From: Takakia lepidozioides
Taxonomy: Eukaryota; Streptophyta; Takakiopsida; Takakiales; Takakiaceae
NCBI GenBank assembly: GCA_030704615.1
Contig: CM060733.1
Location: 30,008,001 to 30,072,000 of the forward strand
Direction of reading: 5' to 3'
DNA length: 64,000 bases
The translations under genes and the position numbers were made by a program. Under the pieces are notes generated by a model that was not told where the DNA came from, did not search any database, and saw only the letters and a program-made list of their open reading frames with translations. Below, piece by piece: positions 1 to 10,129 of this stretch; within the stretch, counting starts at the first letter, position 1; every line of letters begins with the position of its first letter.

Positions 1-2
1 CT

Positions 3-791
3 CCGAGCGACATTCCGAGGAGCCAATCACCATACAATCCTAGGTCAGGCTATCCCCCTCTCCCTTATAGTCCTCATGCACATCCATATAATCCTAGTGC
101 AGGTCACCTGCCCCCTTCTGATGCAGGCTATCCTCCCCAGGCTATTCCGTATAATCCTAATGCAGGCCGTCCCCCCCTTCCCTATAATGCTGATGCAGAC
201 TACCGTCCCCAAGTGGCTCAGAAGCCTAGCGCCGGCCACTCTCTTGATGGGCAGCCATACAATCCTAATGCAGGCCATCCTCCACTTCCTTACAGTCCTG
301 ATGCAGGCCACCTGCCTGGGGCATCTCCGTATAATCCTAATGCAGGCCATCCTCCACTTCCTTACAGTCCTGATGCAGGCCACCCTCCTGGGGCGTCTCC
401 GTATAACTCCCATGTAGGCCATCCTTCACTTCCTTACAGTCCTGCTGCAGGCCACCCTCCTGGGGCGGCTCCATATAATTCCCATGTAGGCCATCCTCCA
501 CTTCCTTACAGTCCTGATGCAGGCCATCCTCCTGGGGCGTCTCCATATAATTCCCATGTAGGCCATCCTCCCCTTCCATATATGCCTGATGCACGATATC
601 GGCCACAAGCTCCTCAGAATAATAATGCAGGCTACCTTCCACCCCAAGGTTCTGCAGGACACCCCCCGTTTCAAGACTCCCCATATAATGCTGCCGCTGC
701 AATGGTACATGGACCCAAGTTTAAGGTTGGTGATTGGCTACCCCCTCCTACCAAGTCCAGTGAATTCTTGTTTGAGATAGGAAAGGATTGA
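3..791 (+). CDS. Pro-rich repeat exon, probable N-terminus of the CTL gene (open at left edge)
   Basis: The reading frame is open from base 3 to a TGA at 789-791. It encodes a low-complexity Pro/Tyr/Asn/Gly/His-rich protein built on PYNPNAGHPPLPYSPDAGH-type units. The frame ends with a non-repetitive part around KFKVGDWLPPPTKSSEFLF (about 716-770). No ATG before 213 is required, so the true start may lie left of the window. The exon lies upstream of the first membrane exon of the choline-transporter-like gene on the same strand. Pro/Tyr-rich cytosolic N-termini are known in PNS1/CTL transporters, so I infer that it is the first exon. The donor site is not clear: AAG|gttggt near 725 or a site inside the final codons are options. 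It could instead be a separate Pro-rich protein. Certain: the open frame and the repeats. Uncertain: the link to the next exon. Confidence 0.5.
   Translation, partial: PSDIPRSQSPYNPRSGYPPLPYSPHAHPYNPSAGHLPPSDAGYPPQAIPYNPNAGRPPLPYNADADYRPQVAQKPSAGHSLDGQPYNPNAGHPPLPYSPDAGHLPGASPYNPNAGHPPLPYSPDAGHPPGASPYNSHVGHPSLPYSPAAGHPPGAAPYNSHVGHPPLPYSPDAGHPPGASPYNSHVGHPPLPYMPDARYRPQAPQNNNAGYLPPQGSAGHPPFQDSPYNAAAAMVHGPKFKVGDWLPPPTKSSEFLFEIGKD
264..595 (+). repeat. 72-nt in-frame coding tandem repeat
   Basis: Four to five imperfect 72-nt units each encode about 24 residues of the form GHPPLPYSPDAGHPPGASPY plus NSHV or NPNA. Unit starts are near 264, 336, 417, 489 and 561. Differences between units are mostly single bases that keep the frame, as expected for repeat expansion inside a translated exon. 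Confidence 0.8.
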
Positions 792-1002
792 AGATACGCA
801 CTTGGAGAGTAAGGGACCACTACATCACCAAAGGGTTCTCCACTACGTGGGACTTACAAAGTGAAGTTGGTTGTGGCCTTCCAGATAAGGCGGGTCACAG
901 CTGAGTGTTGAGAAAGAAAGGAAGACTTAAAGATAGACAGGAACTCTATAGAGGCCCAAGGACATCGATTGATCACATGAATAGGACTTTTGATAAACAA
1001 AG

Positions 1003-1021
1003 CAATTGCAATTGCAATTGC
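1003..1021. repeat. CAATTG hexamer microsatellite
   Basis: Three adjacent CAATTG units form a short palindromic run in the presumed first intron of the CTL gene. A related but longer CAATTCAATTGAATTG palindrome array occurs near 52 kb. Confidence 0.7.
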
Positions 1022-1420
1022 TAGAATGAGGCCTAAATTGCTGCTTGAATACAGAGCACATTGTGAAGGTAAGCTGCCAAGCAGCTCTGGTCATTATGAC
1101 TAACTAAATGCATTTGCCAAGCCTGGAAACACTTAAAAATCCTGATACAAAGGCAGGAGAAAACGAATAAATTTCTGTCTCCATTTCTTGCATGCAGCAA
1201 GCTGGGTAAATCCTGTCTTCATGCTGCATGTTTATGCATCTTCTTGAGATTGTGGAACTGACTTTGAAAGTCCATGCATCAATGGCTCCATTTTCTTTGT
1301 CCATATTTCTTGGCACTTTTTGGAGGAGGATAGAGGCAGTGAGGGGTGGTGGGGGCAGGGACTGAGATGGATAAACAAGTCCTGACTCTTGAGTAACTCA
1401 ATGTCTGTCTGATGATGCAG

Positions 1421-4400
1421 CATGGTGGAAAAGTGAGAGGTAGAGGTTGCTGTCGGGACGCCTGGGCTTCTCTGCTCTTCTTTGTTCACTTGTGGGCAGT
1501 CTTTGGCATATCCATTTACCTATGCATCAAGGGCATCCAGAAGACAAATCACAATATGTCCCTAACCCGAAACTCTGTACGTGCAAGTGTCTTGAGCACC
1601 ACTGGATCAGGTCCATCGCCTGCCCCCTCCTCCTCTCAGCATTTGTATAGCATTTGGGACTGGGTCCCACAGCTGGCAGCAGCAGCACTGTCAGGTGCAT
1701 TGTTCTCATGGCTATGGCAGATACTGATCAAGCTGTTCCCAAAGACTATGATATATGTCACATTGTCGATGGGTGCAGTTGCAACAGGTATTTGTCGCAC
1801 GCCAACTATAGGGCACAGGGGATGCAAGAAAAAGCATTGTGCAGTTTGTCGTTGATGGCAGTTGTTTAGGTTGTGAATTTTTGTGGTAATAAGTGATAAC
1901 TCCCGTGTACTTTCCAAGCCAATTTGAATCTTTGGGCAGGGTTGGCATGAAATTGTGCCATCCAGTCAATGTGACGACAATCTTTCTCGGAATATTTGAC
2001 CAATTTGACAAAGTGTTTATTAGAGCCTTAGGGTGCAGTCATACCAAAAAGGCAGGGATCCATACTGGGCAGAGTAGAGAAGGAACATGTGGAGTGTGAC
2101 CTGAGTGTGTAAGACATTCAACCTGTTCGATTGTCACCAAGGGTTAACAACATGCCATCTCCTATACCAAAAGTGTCAGGAATGCTACTGAGAGTACCAG
2201 ACTGTACCACTGTCGTTGTTGCATGATTGTGACTACGTTTTGTGCTGTGGTGCAACAGGACTGTTGGGTATCATACTGCTTGCCACAGGGAGTGGCAAAG
2301 GTCTGGTTGGGCTTGTGTTTATCATCTTTGCACTGTTTCAAGCTCTCTTTATCCACCTTGTCAGCCACCGGTACGATTTCCTTCTCAGTACTCTAATAGA
2401 TCACCATTCGATAAGAGGTATGTTGTTAGGAAAAAGCACTGGAAAGTCTCTAAGAAAGACAGTCATGAAGGTGTTTCTTGGCTTAGGATGTTGGTGGTGA
2501 CTGGTACATTGTGTAACTGTTTTTTTCCTTCAAATCAGGTGTGCTGTTGTGGTGTGTTTCTAGCCAGCTGAGTGCCGCTCACTTTTTAATTTCTCTCTCT
2601 TGTAGGTTTGAGTTATAACAAAGTAAAGCAGGTGCATATGCCTAACTGGGGAGATGGAGTACCTTGGAAAATGCACTTTCACTATTTACTTCAAAGCATG
2701 ACTTCGGCCAAAAGCCCTACGGTTGTCAAAGTCGAGCACTTTGTGCTGTACTAATGTCACTTCTGGGAAAATATATTGAGAGCTATGACACTCGTGGTTG
2801 ATGATGCTAATTTATGCTATCATGTCATGTTTGGTCTCACCTGCAACTTCTCTCGCGGACGTTATAAAGCACCATTTCATTTCATTCTCTGTTGGTTGAT
2901 TGCAGGATTTCATTTGCAGCAACACTGCTTACAAAGGCTCTTTTGGTGACGGGAAAATACCGTGCCACATATGTGGTGTCATACTTTGCAGTCATCTTAT
3001 CAATGCTCTGGCTGGCAATCTGGATCTTTGGGGTCGCAGGGGCTATCAGCCTTCCATATGGAGGCTACTATGTGGTTGCTTACCTTCTCAGTCTTGCATG
3101 GACAATTGAAGTCCTTCACAACACTGTTCATGTGACAGTTTCAGGGACTGTGGCCAGTTTCTACTTCGAGGTATCCACATCATGCTTGCTTCTTATAGGG
3201 GCGATTTGATTTGAATTCCTTGTGTGGGTATATGTTGAAGCATATGTCATAGAAGAATGAAATCGATTGGCTCTTGTGTACGTATTTGTGGGAGAACAAT
3301 AAACCGGTGAGTGGGGGATCCTTTGTGTCTAGAGTAGTGCGTCACATGGGTATCCTATACCATCTTTTGACTTTATTAGAGTGAAGGCAATATGTACAAA
3401 TGAATTTGGGGGCAACCTCTAAAAGTCACAGCTTTCCTAAGGCCCTGCTGCAGATCCTGGGTGCAGTCAGAGAAAGGGATGTTCCCTCTCGATTACCACC
3501 CTCATTTTGGGCACCCATTTGGGAGAGTAGGAGCACAACTTGGTTCTCACAACCATTGGCCATTATGGCAGCAGCAGTCGCTGGCCCAGTGAAGGAATGC
3601 GAAACAGGAATGTTGTCCAACCAAGTGGTTTGTCTTCCCAATGTCTTTCAGTTTGACAAGGGAAAATTCTCTTACGCACATTCTCACCCTGTATGTTTTC
3701 AGGAGCATAATATGCCTCGGTGTCCAACTATGCGTGCTCTCTTCCGTGCATGCATATCATCGTTTGGAAGTATTTGTTTTGGATCCTTAATAGTGGCCTT
3801 TGTCCAGACCATGCGTGCAGTGGTAATTCTCTGACCTCCATGACTACCCCTCTCAGAGTCTGCATTACAGCTTGAATGCAGTGGAAGATACTTCCTGACT
3901 AGCTGGCCAGCTGTACTTAGAAGGACCTGCCTCTATTGGTTTCTCTCAGTAGACTCTTTTTCACAAATACTACATTTTACATGTAATGAATGATGAATAT
4001 ACCTGTGAGATTTAGGGACACCAGTTTTGTCAGCGGAGGAGGTGCTGTCAACTTGGCCTCATGGAATAATGGATGGATCATACAAGCGGTCTACAAACAA
4101 TCCTCACCCACCAAAGATTGTCCACCATTGTCTAGACTCCACAAGTTCTAATTTTCTCAAAGGCAAGAAGTTTTTGCACTCTGAAGGATGGACATTCTTG
4201 TGATCATTAGAAGGACACCAATCATCATATGGTTTTAGTGAAGTAATCAGCATGGTATGGGAATGCTTCAGGTGAGGACTTTAGCCTCAGCCCAAGGAGA
4301 GAAAGGTGTCAACGAGTTTCTGTTCTCATGCGTGAACTGTTTTCTTGGTGTTATGGAAAATCTTATTCAGTATTTCAACAAGTGGGCGTATGTTCAGGTA

Positions 4401-5412
4401 CGCACCAATCTGGCGTAAGTTCATGATTCTTTTCCAACATATAGGCAGTTTGAGAGTTCCTAGTTGCATGATCCAGACAGGTTGGAGATCGTTGAGTCTG
4501 GGTGCTGATGAAAGTGGGCCTGATGGATAGCCCAATCAGAATAATTTGGGAGAATGAGCTCTGGAAGAGGACAGTTGGGGACAGGAGTTATGTTGCAGAA
4601 ATGGTAAAAAGGCTTGACAAAGGAGTCTAGTGAATGGAATTGAACCAAAGGAGAGTATGATGAACGATCTTCATTAGCTTCCAAACATGAAGTTAGATTC
4701 ATTGGCATCTTCAGATAAGTCCTGACAGTTGGCAAATAGTTCCACATTTATGACTTTTTCTTACAAAGTTTCTCGATGAATGAATTCTTAACTTGTCTTG
4801 TGCAGGTGGCCATTTATGGAAAGAACTTTGTGAGGGCATCTAAGGATACATGGCAGATGTTCAAATCTACTGGAATGGATATTTTGGTCAACGATGACTT
4901 GACAGGCAGTGTGCTCTTCACGGGCTGTATAATTGGGGGTGTATTGTCAGCACTTGTGGGGGGTTGCTGGACGTATGTCATACATCGAAACCTCACAGTC
5001 GGAGTGTCAATCGTATCCTTCTTCATGGGGTACTTCATGGTAAGAAGAAATGAAATGAAATGAAATGGTGCTTTATAACGTCCACGGAAAGCTCATAGAG
5101 GCAAGAAGAGAAAAAATCCCAGGGAATGGTGGGGGCCAGGGTATAGTGGAATATGCTTAGCAGTTTTTGATCAATCCGTTGTCTTCCTTCCTGTGCCATG
5201 ACATCTCTTCACTGGGCACTAGGAAGCTGACAGGGATGTTGGAAATGTTGCAGACTTATCTGACCATGGTGGTGGCCGAGAGTTGTGTGGCTTCTTACTA
5301 CGTTTGCTTTGCTGAGGACCCCCTCACTTTGCAGAGGAATGATCCCCCCTTCTTCCAGTACATGTGGGAACACAAGGAGTATCTTCAACAACAACGTACC
5401 TTGAGCCCGTAA
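1421..5412 (+). CDS. Choline transporter-like (SLC44/PNS1 family) membrane protein
   Basis: Spliced exons are 1421-1787, 2259-2370, 2906-3170, 3703-3822, 4272-4397, 4806-5039 and 5254-5412 (TAA). All junctions are GT-AG and phase-compatible, giving 460 residues after the Pro-rich exon. Family signatures in order: CRDAWASLLFF first membrane entry; a TM pair ending LVSHRISFAATLL; HVTVSGTVASFYFE; SFGSICFGSLIVAFVQTMRA; ENLIQYFNKWAYVQVAIYGK; and the C-terminal SCVASYYVCFAEDP. Multiple hydrophobic helices are evident and the length fits the roughly ten-TM CTL core. SLC44 proteins move choline or lipid-related solutes and act in plants in membrane trafficking and plasmodesma or sieve-plate biology; the substrate here is inferred only from family. 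A stop-free stretch at 3400-3702 is intronic: the protein reads directly from YFE into EHNMPRCPT across it. Confidence 0.85.
2850..2892 (-). repeat. Copy of the GTCCACGGAAAGCTC dispersed repeat (fragment)
   Basis: The reverse complement reads GAAATGAAATGGTGCTTTAT followed by AACGTCC, matching the head of the copy at 5046 in the same gene. It sits in the intron just before exon 2906-3170. Confidence 0.6.
5046..5118 (+). repeat. Copy of the GTCCACGGAAAGCTC dispersed repeat
   Basis: It carries GAAATGAAATGGTGCTTTAT then AACGTCCACGGAAAGCTCAT and an A-rich AAGAAGAGAAAAA stretch. Related copies lie at 2850 (-), 18955, 19118 and 22262. It sits in the last intron of the CTL gene. Confidence 0.65.
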
Positions 5413-5944
5413 TTCTCAGGGTTCATATCTTTCTTATCTTCAGTTTAGGAGTATCATCATCATGATTCTTTGAGAACACCTCACTCATGTCTTTCTCAAG
5501 GCAGGCAGCTGAAAGGAAAAACTCCTTCACATTTTTGGCTCAATCTCAAAACTGTGCTTAGCAAAGCTCTATTGTACCCACTGTGCCCAAAACACTGGTT
5601 TTCCTTCTATACCAAAAATTAGAAGAGAGAAATTGGGCCTGTACTATCGAATGATCCATGTATATTACTTTATTGATGAGACCAAGAGAGATTATATTAT
5701 ACCCAGAATCATCCAGGGTCTGCATCCTGGTGTTTATTTTGACCAACTAAGCATGAGACAGTACGGAAAGCGCCACTATTGCTTTCAACTTCTGTGGATA
5801 TGAATCTATTGTTCTGCAGGCCTGTTGTGTTGCCACCTTTGAACACATTCTTTTCTTGTACTTCAAGATGAAAGATAGTACATAAGTAGGGTAACGCAAA
5901 AACCTTAATCACAGCTAAGGTAACAAGTGAGCTTGGCACCTTAG

Positions 5945-6042
5945 AGATGTTACCACGCCTGTCTTTCTTATAGGGCCTACCCGAAAGGGGCTGTAGCAGG
6001 AAGGCGAAGTGGCTGGCTTTGCTTCTCTCTCTCAGCTGGGCA
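5945..6042 (-). repeat. 3' fragment of the tRNA-derived SINE family
   Basis: Read on the minus strand it contains GCCACTTCGCCTTCC, CTACAGCCCCTTTCGGG and GGCCCTATAAGAAAGACAGG. These match the 3' half of the full SINE at 59595-59945. It lies in the 650-bp gap between the convergent CTL and P450 genes; I see nothing else in 5413-6065. Confidence 0.7.
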
Positions 6043-6065
6043 CGTCATACAAGCTTATCCTAAGC

Positions 6066-8194
6066 TTAGGCTGAAGCAAGGCTGCAATAGCTTTTGATTG
6101 CGGGAAAGCGAGGTGTGGCAGTAGCAAAGGGTGAGGTTTTGCACTGGCACACAAGCCCAGGTCCTTCGCTAACTTCTATCTCATGGGGAGCTATGCCTGG
6201 AGGAGGTGTCCAATTGAAAGCGTGAACAAGAGAGGCCACAACGTGTGGCAACGTACTCATTGCCAACGGAGTGCCAGGGCATACGCGCCTGCCGTTGCCG
6301 AAGGCGAGAAAGTGGGAGTTCCCTATCACATTTATATCGGATCCCAAAAACCGCTCAGGTAAGAATTCTAATGGGTTTGACCACGTCGTTGGATCCCTAT
6401 TAATGGCCCAGACGTTGAGAAATACCGTCGTGTTTGTGGGGATTGTATAGCCGAACACGCTTGTCTCCTTCTCATTCATGCGTGGTAGCGACAGTGGGAG
6501 TACAGGGTGAAGACGCAATGTCTCTTTAATCACAGCCTGCAAAGAGTGAACTTCAGCTCCATAAAGAATTATTCCACCGTTCTGGACGACAAGGATCATG
6601 GGCCTGTCCCTCAAAGACATCTAGATTCATAATAACTTCTGAAACATGACAAGAGATTGCTGGTCCTTCGTTTACAACACCTTCTTTTCTCTCAGAATGC
6701 ATCATTCTCTGGAGTACAAAGGAATTCATACCAGCAAGTACGGCATATTCAACACATCGGTGTCTTCCACGGAGCGTTCTACACCAACAATACTGTCGAC
6801 TTCTGTTTGCAACTTGTGCATCATGTTGGGGTGCCGAATCAGCTCTGTGACTGCCCACTCTGCCGATGAAGCCGTTGTGTCCTTTCCCGCAACTATTATA
6901 TCCTACACTTGAAGGTGGTCATGTTAGTGTGTTGCAATAGTTCATGTACAAGAAGATGCAGGTTTTGAACGTGCCAACGGAATGAAGTGTTTCCATTCCC
7001 GGCGAAAGTTACTAGCCCGACGCAGGCTCACAAATTTGCTTGGAAACAGAAGAATCGGATCCTCCTCTTCAAACTATAAAATCCTGTTCCAACTACAAAA
7101 TGTTACAATAGAACATTGCCCCCGCTTGACCAGTCCCCATGGGTACTATCACCAGGAAGGAGGACAGGAATTCGTGTGTGTTTCTTTGTTTCTCCACTCA
7201 TTTCTCTTCAAGCAAAATTCTGTAATAATTCAAGTTTCAATCTTGAAGTTCGTGTACTTACAAACAGAGTCGTGCAGATGCAGGTGTCAGAGAGGCGATC
7301 TTCTCCATCCAAAGACATTAGAGTGTCTACAAAGCCGGTGCTTGTCGCCTTTTCAGAGGGTTTCCGGCACTCCTCAAGTAGATTTCTACTGAGCTCATCT
7401 ACCTGAGGCTTCAATTTCCTGAATCCAGATCTCAGGCCTTGCACGTCGAAGGGTCTCAGCATGGGTATCATGTCCCCGATGTTCAAGGTTCCAGCCAGTG
7501 CGACCATTTGTGAGAAGACAAATTCGAACTTTTCCAGCAGGTGCTTGTTTCCGGGATCAGTAAATCGGTTGCCGAATAGAAGCTGACAGACATTATTCCT
7601 AGTGAGTGTGTGTATGGTAGATCTCAGATCCACCAATTTCCCCAGCTGCGCGAGATTGTAGATAGACCCCACAGTTTCTGCAATTTCTTCCTTCCTCATA
7701 TCGCCCAGTGCCTTGAGTTTTGCAGAGCTGGAAAGCTCAGTCTTGCAGACTTTACGGATCCCCATTATACGCGGCCCATATGAAGAGGTGGGAAAAGACC
7801 AGTCTTGGATGCCCTGGTAGCAGCACTCATTTAAAGTTTTGAAGATAGTGGAGTGCGGTCTGTTGGCAAAGATAGCATCTACCTTGAAATATGCTTGGGC
7901 CATCTCTGCACTGGACACTACTAGAATAGGAAGAGAACCAAAGTGCATGAGGAAGAGGGGCCCATATCTTTTTGACAAGGCTGTTAAAGACAGATGTGGG
8001 AGGGTGGTGCCTACAAGGAACAAGTTGCCCACTATGGGCCAGCTCCGAGGCCCTGGGGGAAGGTTCCTACGATCCCGTTTCATCCAAAAGATCACAAGTA
8101 AAGTGGCGCTCAGAATCACAGAGGTCCAGGTGATTTGCCACCCATCCCCTCTTTGCAACGCATGCCCCCATCCCCCTATCCACTTATTACTCAT
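6066..8194 (-). CDS. A-type cytochrome P450 monooxygenase (CYP)
   Basis: Three exons on the minus strand: 8194-7262, 6902-6732 and 6536-6066, phase 0 throughout, 524 residues. Visible features: an N-terminal membrane anchor (WTSVILSATLLVIFW) followed by the LPPGPRSWPIVGNL hinge; I-helix AGKDTT (exon 2); K-helix ETLR (exon 3); PERF; and the heme-binding FGNGRRVCPG with the Cys ligand. It is expected at the ER membrane, oxidising a small plant metabolite with a P450 reductase partner; the subfamily and substrate cannot be read here. I chose ATG 8194 (MSNKW) over the in-frame ATG at 8263 because the extra 23 codons lie inside a dispersed repeat (8214-8445). Odd: the C-helix WxxxR motif reads IMGIR, so the usual Trp that contacts heme is Ile, while the Arg is kept. 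Confidence 0.9.
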
Positions 8195-8213
8195 GTTGTA
8201 CCAACAAGTTTTG

Positions 8214-8445
8214 GAAGCTCCGGAGGACGTAACCCTCAGCTCGGTATCGAGTCTTTCTCTCACGGGATCTGCAATTCTCTCTGCCCCTCTTCCTTTCCTA
8301 TGCTCTCTCCTGCTGTCTTTGAGCCTGTGCGTCTACATTCCTGACAAATCTAGTGTACACAGCAGACAGTCCACAGTTGCTGACTGAACGAGTATCTTGC
8401 TGTCGTACGGCGCGTTTCCCCTCTCTTTTGTCCACAAAGAACCCC
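8214..8445 (+). repeat. Dispersed repeat, copy 1
   Basis: It shares GGCTCCGGACGAC-type sequence, TTGGTATTGAGTCTTTGTCTC-like sequence and CCCCTCTTCCTTTCCTAT with the copy at 11660-11915, in the same order and orientation. It forms the immediate 5' flank of the P450 gene and supplies an in-frame but probably spurious upstream ATG. Confidence 0.7.
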
Positions 8446-8449
8446 GCGA

Positions 8450-9190
8450 CAGGGCCACGCTCCTGAAAACAAAAAGTTACGGAGAATGTAAGGACTTAAG
8501 TATGTATTAGACGTCGGACGCGCCTGATCTTACGGTACTTTCGGTGGATTCCGGCAGCGTGGGCCACGCTCCTTCGGTGGTCCCCTGTCAAATTTGAATT
8601 CTGTGGACGGATTTTCATGGAGGTGTTGAGCCCTCTGATTCCAAGCCTATGGTATGTCAAAAACCAAGATTTGAAACAAGATGGGTTCACTATCCTTAAC
8701 TTATCTGTTACCAGCATGATATCAATGTACACACCACCAAACGCTGGAGGCCTTCACCTTAAGAGCTTATGATCCCGTGCCTAAGATCCGGTCTGCAAAT
8801 TATATATTGCACCAATTTCCCACTATAGTTTAGCATCATTAACCAAGAATGTGTTGCATTTGCTGATGTGCAGCCCAAATTAGAGCAAACCAGGTGACTC
8901 TCAAACATGAAAGTATGATGTTCCCATGCTTTAAAACAGTTGAGTGCAAGGGTGTGGACATTTTCCCGCCCATCACACCTTGATATTCGTTGGCGTGCTG
9001 GGTTCCGCTTGGCGTGTAGGGTGGGGATGCTCTTAGTGACGTGGTGGGCCTACGACTTTGACTAACCTGGGCCTTACCAGGCTTTTGGGGGGGGGGGTGA
9101 TGACAAAATTAAATACATACCTACAAATCATTCCAGATTTCACGCAGCTGCTGATCGCGAGAGCTCCACGGGTGGCACTTGTGATGAGCA
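8450..9190. other. Intergenic stretch, no gene seen
   Basis: No conserved coding segment is seen on either strand. It contains a G homopolymer run near 9089-9098 and AT-rich stretches. It could hold the P450 promoter, but no specific element is clear. Confidence 0.5.
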
Positions 9191-9336
9191 GGTTTGGGCA
9201 GCTGCCGAGATCACGAGACTGCAAGTGAACTCGCGGAGGGAGAGTTGCAACGTTGCTTATATAAGTTACTAGTGATTTCTGTCATCACGTCAAGGCTTCC
9301 TCCTCATCGCTCTGCTGCCCGACGCATTCTATTCGA

Positions 9337-10067
9337 GTGGTCTGCTCTAGTAGCAGCTGCCGGCCGGAGGACTGCAGAATGCTTCCCCAGCTCCAGAGCC
9401 CGCTCCATAATGGCCTATCAATTCATTGCCAAAGTGGTCTCCCTATCTTCCTCCCTCGCTGGACCCTCCCTTGCTTCTCTTCTCTTGTCAAATACCCGTC
9501 TTCCCTTCTTGTGCGATGCACAGCTAGCAGGGTAGAACAACATCCTGGAAATGTACCCATTGAGAATCCCACGATTGATGAGATCGAGCTTCCACCTCTC
9601 GTCCGTTCCATGGACATCGAAGGCCTGCCACCTCGACAGCAGAGCATGTTGGTAGTTGACGCCGAGGAACGCCTGATGAAAATTTTGGAGAGCTGGCCGA
9701 TCAACTCGTTTGAATCCTATTGTCGTCTAGGCATCTCGTCGCCCAGCTTTGTGTACAGCGGAGCCGTCAGTTCTGATCGTCTTGTCGTCTTGTAGCCGTA
9801 TCTACTGCATACGCCCTCACGTTTCTTCTGGATGATCTTTTCTTTGATTCTCCAAACGACTTGCTCCTCGAGGAGTATGGCATCGATCGCAGCATCCGTG
9901 AGAGTCCTCGAAAAATCGGAGAGCTCTACAACAACTTGATCCTTCTCTTCAGGCAACAAGAGCCTCCGTGCGATCCCACCCCGATCGAGGGGTTGATGTG
10001 GGAATTCGGCACTGAGGACTTGAGACGCTTGTCCAACCCGCATGGACAAGCGCTACCGGCACCCTGA
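9337..10067 (+). pseudogene. Microbial-type terpene synthase-like fragment, frameshifted and truncated
   Basis: Two adjacent frames together resemble the N-terminal half of a class I terpene synthase. Frame 1 (to TAG 9793-9795) includes IELPPLVRSMDIEGLPPRQQ and SYCRLGISSPS. The other frame continues from about 9796 as AVSTAYALTFLLDDLFFDS and then PTPIEGLMWEFGTEDLRRL. The Asp-rich metal-binding element DDLFFD is at 9831-9848, preceded by the expected hydrophobic helix. The downstream NSE/DTE metal motif and the rest of the alpha domain are absent: open frames end by about 10130. The frame change at about 9790 plus the truncation suggest a pseudogene, although an unrecognised intron or a sequence error is possible. 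Such MTPSL enzymes make mono- or sesquiterpenes in mosses, liverworts, lycophytes and ferns. Identification is by motif only. Confidence 0.5.
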
Positions 10068-10129
10068 CTCAGTTTTCCCAGAGCTCACGGCCATCACCAA
10101 TGTCCATCGCCAACAACAAGAGATAATTT

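Noticed and set aside
3400-3702. Open reading segment upstream of the CTL exon at 3703
   Set aside because: It is open into the exon, but a strong TGTTTTCAG acceptor and the family alignment (ASFYFE to EHNMP) place it in the intron.
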